Of a stretch of DNA of 38,216 nucleotides, positions 16,339 through 23,174 are shown piece after piece. This stretch comes from a virus: IMG/VR virus record IMGVR_UViG_3300025086_000089, positions 1 to 38,216 of that record, one strand, 5' to 3'. Both the position numbers and the translations under genes were made by a program. Below the pieces are notes generated by a model. It saw only the letters and a program-made list of their open reading frames with translations. It ran no database searches and was not told the DNA's origin. Within the stretch, counting starts at the first letter, position 1. Each line of letters begins with the position of its first letter.

Positions 16339-17108
16339 TTACCACCGACATGGGGTGCTTTCATCAACATTCTATCGTTTGCTACTATCATCATAGGAAA
16401 CTCATCTCTTACATAGAAGTTCAACAATTGGTCTTTCTTGAAGAAAGAATACAACGGAGAACTAAAATCTAGAGTTGCTGATTCTCCAGTATTAAAAACA
16501 GCAGGTAAAACCTCTCTATACGAATTGGTGGCGTTGGTTGAAGAAGATATAACTACTTCTCCGTTATGGTAATTCAAATTATAAATTCCTTCACCGACTA
16601 ATTCACAATTACGCAAACAACTTTGGAAGTCTTTTTGGTTTAAAGTAAAAGAACCTTCATAGTTTAAATTACTAAATGTGAAAAGAGTTGTTGGTTGTGG
16701 CTCATATCTTATGTGGCTAGTCATTTCAATTAATCTAGACAATGCTTCTTCATGTGGATGATTAACTATCTTAGGAATACTAGCGGTTTTACTACCATTA
16801 GAAATAAGTATAAAATCACCAACAGTAATAGTTACAGTGCCATTAAATGATTTAAGGTACGGTAGAATAAGAGAAGCATCAGCATTACAGGTTCCTGTTT
16901 CGTGACCTTCTGTAGCAACCTCTAATGCTATCTTCAGCATAAAAGTAGAATCACCGTTTACTAAAAGAAGTTGATTATCAACTAAATTAGCAGTAAAGAC
17001 AGAACCAAAATTACCGGAACTAAATCCATTATTTGTTAGTCTCTTTCCTTTAACCTGTAGGCTTTCTAATGCTTCTTTAAGTTCAATACTATCTATTGTG
17101 AATCTCAT
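16335..17108 (-). CDS. pcn: PCNA-like DNA sliding clamp (257 aa)
   Basis: Length and layout match archaeal PCNA: MRFTIDSIELKEALESL at the start (domain 1 helix), a mid-chain linker near residue 125, a second domain beginning FTFSNLNYEGSFTLNQKDF, and a C-terminal strand set with LLNFYVRDEFPMMIVANDRM. Sequence is divergent, as usual for viral clamps, but the two-domain pattern and the position next to PolB are clear. It would form a trimeric ring that holds the polymerase, ligase and nucleases on DNA. The C-terminal Gly-Gly comes from the ribosome binding region of the polymerase gene it overlaps, so it is not a ubiquitin-like tail. Confidence 0.85.
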   Translation of the reverse strand: MRFTIDSIELKEALESLQVKGKRLTNNGFSSGNFGSVFTANLVDNQLLLVNGDSTFMLKIALEVATEGHETGTCNADASLILPYLKSFNGTVTITVGDFILISNGSKTASIPKIVNHPHEEALSRLIEMTSHIRYEPQPTTLFTFSNLNYEGSFTLNQKDFQSCLRNCELVGEGIYNLNYHNGEVVISSSTNATNSYREVLPAVFNTGESATLDFSSPLYSFFKKDQLLNFYVRDEFPMMIVANDRMLMKAPHVGGN

Positions 17109-17923
17109 AATTTACCATCTCTCAGTTCGGGAATACCATTCCAATTTACATTTCCATTTTTTATTTCTAAAGATTCCCAAACCTTTCCTACAAGGTTGGT
17201 ATTTGTTTTACTACTCAGTAGTTCTGCTTTATACACTACATTCCCCTTACGGAGTGTTCTTCGTGTATTGACTACTTGGAATAAGTAATCTCCCCAATTG
17301 TGCCAATTAGGTTTTGTTCCTACTACTTCTCCGGTTGCACCGTAGTCAGCCTTTGAATGAGTAATGTAGATTTGGTCACAATTAAGATTCTTACACATTG
17401 CTAATAATGAATAGAATGGAGCATTTCTTTTACCCCACTCAAACTTCATCTTTTGTGGTTTACCAATCTTAGAACTTCCTGTAACATGAAGCGTACAACA
17501 ATCTAACCATTTATCTACACCATCAAATACAAAAAGAACATCTTCTCCTTCTTCTATTTTAGACTTAACAAAAAGAACAAAATCTTCCGAGTTTGCTTCC
17601 GACCTTTGTATATCTAGTTCACCATTAGCATTTCTAATTTCAGGATTCCAAAGTGTGATTCTATCTGTCATTTCGTGGTTTTGTCTCCATGTTGGTTCAC
17701 AACCATCATCCCAATCCAAAACATAAATTTGTTTATCGGGGAAATCTAGTGCTAGACCGCTTTTTACAGTTTTAGGTTCTCCCCAAATACCGCAAACTAA
17801 TCTGCTGTTTCTTCCTTTTCTTTCGGTTAGTTGCTTAATCAATTTATCTTGAAAGGCAACCACTCTTGCGTTATTATTCATTTCGTTACTTACTGCTTTT
17901 CCTTTATTACTACTTAATCCCAT
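17105..17923 (-). CDS. RadA/Sak4-like recombination ATPase (272 aa)
   Basis: The core carries a Walker A-like loop GIWGEPKTVKSGLAL (G-x-P-x-x-x-K-S), a following strand IYVLDWDDG and Walker B VLFVFDGVDKW. This small RecA-fold arrangement without an N-terminal DNA-binding domain matches the phage Sak4/AAA_24 group, which promotes single-strand annealing or strand exchange. A strong GGAGGT precedes the ATG at 17923, and the stop overlaps PCNA. The neighbours (SSB-like protein, clamp, polymerase) support a recombination-replication role. Confidence 0.75.
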   Translation of the reverse strand: MGLSSNKGKAVSNEMNNNARVVAFQDKLIKQLTERKGRNSRLVCGIWGEPKTVKSGLALDFPDKQIYVLDWDDGCEPTWRQNHEMTDRITLWNPEIRNANGELDIQRSEANSEDFVLFVKSKIEEGEDVLFVFDGVDKWLDCCTLHVTGSSKIGKPQKMKFEWGKRNAPFYSLLAMCKNLNCDQIYITHSKADYGATGEVVGTKPNWHNWGDYLFQVVNTRRTLRKGNVVYKAELLSSKTNTNLVGKVWESLEIKNGNVNWNGIPELRDGKL

Positions 17924-17924
17924 T

Positions 17925-18191
17925 TTAATACCTCCTATTTGTGTATTCTATTTCTTCTTTATTGAAGAATATGTTTTTCATGCTTTTTGATGAAGCCCAA
18001 TTCTCTAGAATCGTTATTGTTTCATCTAATGATTTAGTCATATATCTTGCTTCTTTTGCACCCATATGAAACTTCATTTGCCATCTTTCGGGCTTATCTT
18101 CGTTTTGAGTATATGTTATAAAATCAACATTGTTGAAATCTATTACATATGCTCCTTTTTTGTTTAAAAATCTCTCTTCTTTTATATTCAT
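17925..18191 (-). CDS. Unknown protein (88 aa) upstream of the RadA-like gene
   Basis: The protein has beta strands at the start (AYVIDFNNVDFITYT), a central 'RWQMKFHMGAKEARYMT' and a helix with 'LDETITILENWAS'. The order suggests a small domain of strands followed by a long helix, but I recognise no family. Its stop is one base from the RadA-like start, so it is probably co-translated with it. Confidence 0.6.
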   Translation of the reverse strand: MNIKEERFLNKKGAYVIDFNNVDFITYTQNEDKPERWQMKFHMGAKEARYMTKSLDETITILENWASSKSMKNIFFNKEEIEYTNRRY

Positions 18192-18314
18192 ATTATTACC
18201 TCATTTAAGATAGGCTTCGCACCTATTCGAGTGTCAATTGTTTCCACAAGTTCACACTTACACTTGCCTCGTTTTATTTCCAACATGAATTCTGTAATGT
18301 TGCCAACACATCAT
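18188..18314 (-). pseudogene. Possible frameshifted zinc-finger gene in the 185-base gap
   Basis: This gap has no intact long ORF. One frame starts MMCWQHYRIHVGNKT (Cys and His spaced like a zinc finger) and ends soon after; the second frame reads KCKCELVETIDTRIGAKP and ends with an ATGA overlap to the next gene. Deleting one A in the AAAA run near 18258 would join the two into a protein of about 40 residues with C, H, H, C-x-C. It may be a decayed gene, a sequencing error or a coincidence. Confidence 0.3.
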
Positions 18315-18376
18315 ACCGCAATTTACCCGACTATATCAAAGCCGCAACATTCCTACGGGGAAATAAAGGAATCTAA

Positions 18377-19585
18377 TCAAAACCAGTCGAAGTCTTCCTC
18401 CGTTGGCTGATTTACTTCTACCGCAGAACCGTGTCTATCTGTACATAATAGTCCAGTAGTATTGATAGTAGCATTTTCAATTACACCATCAACAGTTCTT
18501 TGGCTTGTTCTTCCAACAATAATCACATTAGAGCCGATACCGAAGTCTAATTCAAGATGTTCGGGAATCCAACAAGTAAAGATACCTGTTTCATCTTCAT
18601 CTAATGTTGCATCCAAGTCAGAAATATTTATTATTCTGTTACCATTCTTAGTAGGTATCATATTCATAGTGATAACTGTTCCATCAGTAACAATAAATCT
18701 CTCCTTAGAAGGCAAAGCCTGTCTTTGGATATGTGCTTTATCTAATTCCACAAGAGGAATAATGTGACTATCAAAGTTATCTTGTAGACACTTTTGGAAG
18801 TCAAAATCACCCATATCTCGGAACGCTTCATTTTCAGGGTCTAGAGAACTATTAAGAGTTAAACTGTTAATAGTCATATCTGTAGCACCGTAAATGTCTG
18901 TTCCATTAGAACCTTCAATACATAGGAAATGAACCCATTCAAATGTATTTGGCTTGAAGTCTAATCCGCCTTGATTCTTGTAAGAGAAATAATACATTTT
19001 CATTTCTTCTTGACCAACAGAACCAAAGAAGATGCCCGACCTTCTAAATTGTTCTTTAGGTAGGGGAGTACCGTATTTGTTGTTCTTTCCGCCATTCATA
19101 TATGTAGCAGTATTATCCAAAGGAATAAATGTTCTACCATCTTCTAGAATTTCTGCTCCTTCCGGTAGGCTTGATAGAACTGCTTCTTTATATTCGCCAT
19201 TATGATATCTAGATACAGTAAATTTACCAATAGCATTTTCATTTGCTACGGCAACAATTCCCTGTTCTAAAGCGTTATCGGAGTCTCGCAAAAACTCTTC
19301 TTTTGCTTTTGCTCTATTCCAACTCATCATATCTCTAGGTGTTTCTAGAGCGATAAAGAAACCGAATGCATTCTTATAGTAAGAGTCATTATTGTTTTGG
19401 TTTCCACTTTTTTGGCTTCTTCTTGCATTAGCCACATAGTTTCTCCAAAGACCCAAACCGATTCGGTTGTCCTTTTCTATTCCGTTCTCTTGACAAAGTT
19501 CTTCGTACTTTGCCATTGCCTCATCTTGAGTAAGTCCCAAGACTTCGGCTCCTTTCTGTATTTCTTTTTTCGTATTTTCATCCAT
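18377..19585 (-). CDS. Putative single-stranded DNA-binding protein, RPA-like (402 aa)
   Basis: The N-terminal 60 residues are helical, then long beta-rich regions follow. The last roughly 130 residues (from SKERFIVTDGTVITMNMIP to FGIGSNVIIVGRTSQRTV) have OB-fold strand character. The C-terminus is acidic and ends EEDFDWF, like the acidic aromatic tails of SSB proteins that recruit partners. It sits between the RFC genes and the RadA-like gene, where an SSB is expected, and no other SSB candidate is visible in this replisome set. The ATG has GAGGTG upstream. Family is inferred, not a clear match. Confidence 0.55.
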   Translation of the reverse strand: MDENTKKEIQKGAEVLGLTQDEAMAKYEELCQENGIEKDNRIGLGLWRNYVANARRSQKSGNQNNNDSYYKNAFGFFIALETPRDMMSWNRAKAKEEFLRDSDNALEQGIVAVANENAIGKFTVSRYHNGEYKEAVLSSLPEGAEILEDGRTFIPLDNTATYMNGGKNNKYGTPLPKEQFRRSGIFFGSVGQEEMKMYYFSYKNQGGLDFKPNTFEWVHFLCIEGSNGTDIYGATDMTINSLTLNSSLDPENEAFRDMGDFDFQKCLQDNFDSHIIPLVELDKAHIQRQALPSKERFIVTDGTVITMNMIPTKNGNRIINISDLDATLDEDETGIFTCWIPEHLELDFGIGSNVIIVGRTSQRTVDGVIENATINTTGLLCTDRHGSAVEVNQPTEEDFDWF

Positions 19586-19611
19586 AGTTTTTCACCTCAT
19601 TTTTCTTTAAT

Positions 19612-20523
19612 TTACAATAGTTGTCCCACCATCCATGATATTAGCACTTTTGGGGTCATACTATTGGAACGCCATTCTGTTTCTCCTATTGTTCTTAACA
19701 ATTTGAATTTCAACATCGTATCTAATCCCTCCGAATTAACGATGACATCATGTAATCCATTACAGATTTCCTTGATGGTTTTTCCTTGATAGAGTAAGTC
19801 ATGTATTTCACCTAGTATATTTTGATTCTTATTTGTTATTTTTATTAGCAGTTCATTATATTCGCTAAGTGATACTTCTACTTGTTTTTTGAGTGTGCTA
19901 TTGCTAGACTTTGCGGCTTGGATTTCCGTGATTGCCCTCCGCATATCACCATTCATGGAGTATAAAAAGCCCCCTAACTCCTCGTCCGAGAATCGAGTGA
20001 TTTTTTCTTTCGATAAAATTTCTTTTATCATATCTAACATTTTATCATTAGATAAAGGCTTAAAGTTATAATTAGCACATCTACTTTGTAATGCAAAGAT
20101 AATTTTGTTTTTATCATTACAAGTGATAATAAATCTAATATTAGAAGAATATCTTTCCATTATTCTCTTTAATGCTCCTTGAGCATCAGAAGTCATATTC
20201 TCCATTTCATCTAATAAACATATTCTAAATGGTACATCGCCTAACGAGGCACTTTGAGCCGCTTGTTTGATTGTAGTCCTAACAGTTTCTAATCTTCTAT
20301 CATCGCTAGCATTAATTTCAAAGAAATTGTCTTTGAATCCTTCGCCTAATATTTCTTTAGCAAGGACTATTCCTGCCGTTGTTTTACCATTACCGGGATT
20401 GCCGTATAATAATACATTAGGCATGTTTCTTTCTTCTTTCCATGATTGAGCATCCATAACAAAGTTTTCTTGTCCGTAGATATCTCCTATTCTTTGTGGT
20501 CTATATTTTTCAGTCCATAACAT
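19612..20523 (-). CDS. rfcS: Replication factor C small subunit (clamp loader, 303 aa)
   Basis: It opens with the RFC box MLWTEKYRPQRIGDIYGQEN. Walker A is GNPGNGKTT (41-49), Walker B is LLDEMENM (Asp105, Glu106), and the SRC motif with the arginine finger is QSRCANYNF (147-149). The last 100 residues are the helical collar. These are the features of archaeal RFC small subunits, though about 15-20 residues shorter than usual. It should form the clamp-loader ring with the larger protein encoded two genes upstream (20812-21663) and load the PCNA of 16335-17108. Confidence 0.93.
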   Translation of the reverse strand: MLWTEKYRPQRIGDIYGQENFVMDAQSWKEERNMPNVLLYGNPGNGKTTAGIVLAKEILGEGFKDNFFEINASDDRRLETVRTTIKQAAQSASLGDVPFRICLLDEMENMTSDAQGALKRIMERYSSNIRFIITCNDKNKIIFALQSRCANYNFKPLSNDKMLDMIKEILSKEKITRFSDEELGGFLYSMNGDMRRAITEIQAAKSSNSTLKKQVEVSLSEYNELLIKITNKNQNILGEIHDLLYQGKTIKEICNGLHDVIVNSEGLDTMLKFKLLRTIGETEWRSNSMTPKVLISWMVGQLL

Positions 20524-20524
20524 T

Positions 20525-20809
20525 TTAGTTACCTCCTATGTGGTGTTTTGGGTATTTGTGTGTTCTTCGATAAGCAATCCTATGATTATTTATCTTTCTT
20601 CTTTCTATTAAGCCTATATCGCATAGGTATTTGAAAAAGGTTCTACAAGCATCTATTCCAAATTTAGTATTAGAATACTTCAGTATTTCTCTAATAGATT
20701 TCCAATCGGTGTCTATATTAAGCAATACTTCTAACCAATCAGCATCTAAAAATGCATTCTCGCCAAATTCTATGGATGTTACAAATCCTCTTTTACTTTT
20801 TATTTTCAT
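20525..20809 (-). CDS. Winged-helix DNA-binding protein (94 aa)
   Basis: The order 'DADWLEVLLNIDTDWKSIRE' , 'ILKYSNTKFGIDACRTFFKYL', 'CDIGLIERRKINNHRIAYRR' is that of a winged helix, with a basic wing and tail. It may be a small transcription or replication regulator. It lies between the two clamp-loader genes, and its end contains the ribosome binding site of the RFC small subunit (the C-terminal Gly-Gly-Asn is encoded by GGAGGTAAC). Confidence 0.65.
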   Translation of the reverse strand: MKIKSKRGFVTSIEFGENAFLDADWLEVLLNIDTDWKSIREILKYSNTKFGIDACRTFFKYLCDIGLIERRKINNHRIAYRRTHKYPKHHIGGN

Positions 20810-20811
20810 AA

Positions 20812-21663
20812 TTAAGCCTCCTTAACAAACTGAAATAAAGAAGACTGTTGTAATTTAACAGGTTCTAATTTCTTTCTTTTTCTCTTTTCTCCTAAACTTA
20901 GTAGTCTGCAATCAGTGTTATTAAGTTTAGATTTAGCCCATTCTTTAAATTCATTATCTCTCAATAATTGGCGTAATACTTTGGGTTCTTTAACGCCTAA
21001 CTTTCTAGATAAGTAAGGTACTTTGCTGTACTTTCCTCTTTTAGGAAACTCTACTCTACCGAAGAAGTCTCCGCTATGAGTATATGCTAAAATGTCGTAG
21101 AAATATTTCATACTCCATCTTCTGCGAACCACTCCGTCTACAAACAGTAGGCGATTAGGTGGCATATTGCCCGATAGCCAAGTTAGTATTTGAGTATCTG
21201 CGGGCTTATTGAAATGTAATAGTTTTCTAACTAGTTCTCTATCTTTTATTTTAAGATAGTCAAAAACTAATTTGTAAGTATCTCTTTGATAAGAAAGAGG
21301 TTTATCGCTTCTAGGAGCGATTTCTTTGAGTTGTTCTTCTAAGAAGTTCTTAGAACCTGCTCTTTTAATTCTGCACATTGACTTTATACTGCTAGGGACA
21401 GATTTTTCATCAATAGAAGTAATAACTATTTGTCCTTTGTAAGTCCTAAGTATGTTTAGAATACCGTCTTTATCAGGTTTAATATGTATATCTTCTATAA
21501 TAATACCATTATCAGTAGGTATAGACAATATATCATAATCAACATCATCTGCATATAGAATAACTGGGTCATTAACGAAGGTTTTCGCCTTCGTAGACTT
21601 TCCTGTTCCTGTTTTTCCTGTAAGGAGAATTGCTCTTTTTGTTTCTAAATTAGTGAAGCCCAT
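20812..21663 (-). CDS. Divergent RFC large-subunit-like AAA+ ATPase with PIP box (283 aa)
   Basis: Walker A is LLTGKTGTGKSTKA (16-24); a Walker B-like acidic strand follows (GIIIEDIHIK). The middle is helical, and the basic C-terminus (EKRKRKKLEPVK) runs into QSSLFQFV (273-280), a fitting PCNA-interacting peptide (Q-x-x-L-x-x-F-V) almost at the very end. Archaeal RFC large subunits also end in a basic stretch plus PIP box, but are about 450-500 residues, so this is a short version. The RFC small subunit gene lies just downstream. Best reading is clamp-loader large subunit; another PCNA-tethered AAA+ protein is possible. Confidence 0.65.
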   Translation of the reverse strand: MGFTNLETKRAILLTGKTGTGKSTKAKTFVNDPVILYADDVDYDILSIPTDNGIIIEDIHIKPDKDGILNILRTYKGQIVITSIDEKSVPSSIKSMCRIKRAGSKNFLEEQLKEIAPRSDKPLSYQRDTYKLVFDYLKIKDRELVRKLLHFNKPADTQILTWLSGNMPPNRLLFVDGVVRRRWSMKYFYDILAYTHSGDFFGRVEFPKRGKYSKVPYLSRKLGVKEPKVLRQLLRDNEFKEWAKSKLNNTDCRLLSLGEKRKRKKLEPVKLQQSSLFQFVKEA

Positions 21664-22058
21664 TACAATACACCTTTTATTTTCATTAGCATTTCTAAAC
21701 CATTAAGGGTTTTATGCTTATTTTTATTTATAATATCTACTATTTGTTTGAATTCGTTTAAATCATTCCTATAATTAGGAACAATTGGTAATAAATCACT
21801 TATTATCTTTAAGTTCACTATACCAGTAATTTTTAAGAGAGGTCTTTTTCTTCTGGAGGATTCCTCCAATTTTATTTTTGACTTAACTCCAAATTGTAAT
21901 AATGAGCGTTTAACTGCCATTAAAAATAATTCATCACCTCTTATGTTTAAAGAGAAATTAACACTATAGCCTAATTTAGCCTTTTCATTAGCATAAATAG
22001 TTAGGTTATGTCTAGCAACTCCTAGTAAAATACCCCTTAGTACATCATTACTATACAT
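21663..22058 (-). CDS. LAGLIDADG-like protein lacking the catalytic acid (131 aa)
   Basis: The N-terminal helix DVLRGILLGVARHNLTI aligns with the LAGLIDADG motif, followed by strands SVNFSLNI, 'RGDELFLMAVKRSLLQFG', 'LLKITGIVNLKIISDLLPIV' and a tail KHKTLNGLEMLMKIKGVL, which is the order of a single LAGLIDADG domain (including the typical 'K-H-x-T-x-x-G-L' end). The acidic residue normally ending the first motif is replaced (G-V-A-R). It overlaps the RFC-like gene (TAATG). It may be a domesticated DNA-binding protein and not an active homing nuclease. By-eye match. Confidence 0.6.
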   Translation of the reverse strand: MYSNDVLRGILLGVARHNLTIYANEKAKLGYSVNFSLNIRGDELFLMAVKRSLLQFGVKSKIKLEESSRRKRPLLKITGIVNLKIISDLLPIVPNYRNDLNEFKQIVDIINKNKHKTLNGLEMLMKIKGVL

Positions 22059-22413
22059 TGCTTTTCACCTCTTTTGCTCCTAAGTATTCTGCTTTGTATC
22101 TTAAATATTCTATACCATCTAGAATAATAGTTTTGACTATTGTTTCTAAGTCTTCTTGTGTAGCAAAGGCAAAAGTAAGTATTGCTCCTCTATAACAATT
22201 AAAAGCAACTGCTCTTTCTTCGCTAATTTCTTCCGCAACAACTAGTGCATCTCCTTTCTCTAGTTTCCCTAGAAACTGAACATAAAGACCTCTTGCTAAC
22301 ATAGCAACTTCAGGTTCTTCGGGTAGGCCAAAGATTAGAAACCGATAGGTTTGAACAGTCTCATTAGCATTAATGAAATCTAATAAATCCCTTTCTATCT
22401 CAATATCGTTCAT
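22051..22413 (-). CDS. Unknown protein (120 aa)
   Basis: The N-terminus is helical (MNDIEIERDLLDFINANETV), then alternating strands and helices (ARGLYVQFLGKLEKGDALVV, CYRGAILTFAFATQEDLETI), ending in a long helix 'LDGIEYLRYKAEYLG'. No catalytic motif or family is recognised. It is coupled to the LAGLIDADG-like gene that follows by an eight-base overlap. Confidence 0.6.
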   Translation of the reverse strand: MNDIEIERDLLDFINANETVQTYRFLIFGLPEEPEVAMLARGLYVQFLGKLEKGDALVVAEEISEERAVAFNCYRGAILTFAFATQEDLETIVKTIILDGIEYLRYKAEYLGAKEVKSNV

Positions 22414-22417
22414 TCAT

Positions 22418-22858
22418 TCACCCTTTAATATAATTCTCATTATCTTTCCAATAGCCTTCTACCGCATAGTTTGTTTCCACCCAATAGATATGTGCCGCAG
22501 TAATTCTAGAATGACCAAGCCTAATAGCGTTTTTCTCCGCATTACTAACTACATTGGCAACTGCTGTCTCCAACCATTCCATCAAAAAGTTCTTTGCTGA
22601 ACGAGATATTTGTAAATCAGTGTTCTCCCTTATTAGAGAACTGAGGTTTACTTTGCTTTTGGTTCTAGGCTTTTTTACTACTATCTTTTCGGGAACAATC
22701 AACTGATTATCTTTAACAAAGGGACATTCATCTACTTTAATTTTTTTAGCCCTTCCTTGTTCATGAAGAATGTTCTTTAGATAAGCAAAACCCTCTTCTA
22801 TTTTTATACAAAGATAAGTGGTGGTTCCTATCATTGTTAGTTGTCCTTTCTCAATCAT
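22418..22858 (-). CDS. Histone-fold protein with N-terminal extension (146 aa)
   Basis: Residues 71-128 have the three-helix order of an archaeal histone: short helix NLSSLIRENTDLQ, ISRSAKNFLMEWLETAVANV as the long central helix with conserved small residues, and HSRITAAHIYWVE, matching the usual 'R-x-T-x-x-D/H-I' loop and last helix. About 70 residues precede the fold, with strands (TTTYLCIKIEEGFAYLKNIL) and a basic linker (KKPRTKSK). Typical archaeal histones are about 67 residues, so the extension is unusual. It could compact viral DNA or regulate transcription. Start 22858 overlaps the previous stop (ATGA). Confidence 0.75.
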   Translation of the reverse strand: MIEKGQLTMIGTTTYLCIKIEEGFAYLKNILHEQGRAKKIKVDECPFVKDNQLIVPEKIVVKKPRTKSKVNLSSLIRENTDLQISRSAKNFLMEWLETAVANVVSNAEKNAIRLGHSRITAAHIYWVETNYAVEGYWKDNENYIKG

Positions 22859-23061
22859 TCTGATTCCCCATTGAACAAAAAAGGCCTTCTATTCATTACT
22901 GATTCATATGCGTCAATTAACTTTTTAGCATTCCATATTTCGTCTGCGTGTATTGTGCCATTAATAATAAGTGCCTGTAATATCATACGAGCCTCTACAT
23001 CATGTATAACGGAGTTCTTGATTTTTTTTAGGTAAATATTTGCTCTTGTTTTTGGATTCAT
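22855..23061 (-). CDS. Unknown small helical protein (68 aa)
   Basis: I chose the ATG at 23061 (MNPKTRANIYLKKIKNSVIH), with GGAGAG upstream and an ATGA overlap with the 38-residue gene before it; a longer frame to 23124 would cover most of that gene. The chain is helical (VEARMILQALIINGTIHADE) and overlaps the start of the histone-fold gene. No family is recognised. Confidence 0.6.
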   Translation of the reverse strand: MNPKTRANIYLKKIKNSVIHDVEARMILQALIINGTIHADEIWNAKKLIDAYESVMNRRPFLFNGESE

Positions 23062-23174
23062 TCTAATCTCTCCTGTTCTATAGTTAATGCTATTGCTTCT
23101 TCGTATGCCTTCTTTATAGGCCAATTTTTTCTTAGCATAGCCATAAAATACATTCTATGTAGTGTCCAATTCAT
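23058..23174 (-). CDS. Small protein (38 aa)
   Basis: MNWTLHRMYFMAMLRKNWPI is followed by a short helix ending in EQERLE. It overlaps the ligase stop (ATGA) and the next start (ATGA). The double overlap and the ribosome binding site it carries for its neighbour are the support. Confidence 0.5.
   Translation of the reverse strand: MNWTLHRMYFMAMLRKNWPIKKAYEEAIALTIEQERLE

Noticed and set aside
18191-18376. tRNA or other known RNA gene in the gap
   Set aside because: No cloverleaf with a T-arm consensus could be made on either strand.
16335-20809. C-terminal Gly-Gly-Asn ends of the PCNA-like and winged-helix proteins as ubiquitin-like tails
   Set aside because: The Gly-Gly codons are the GGTGGT/GGAGGT sequences just before the next start codon, so ribosome binding explains them.
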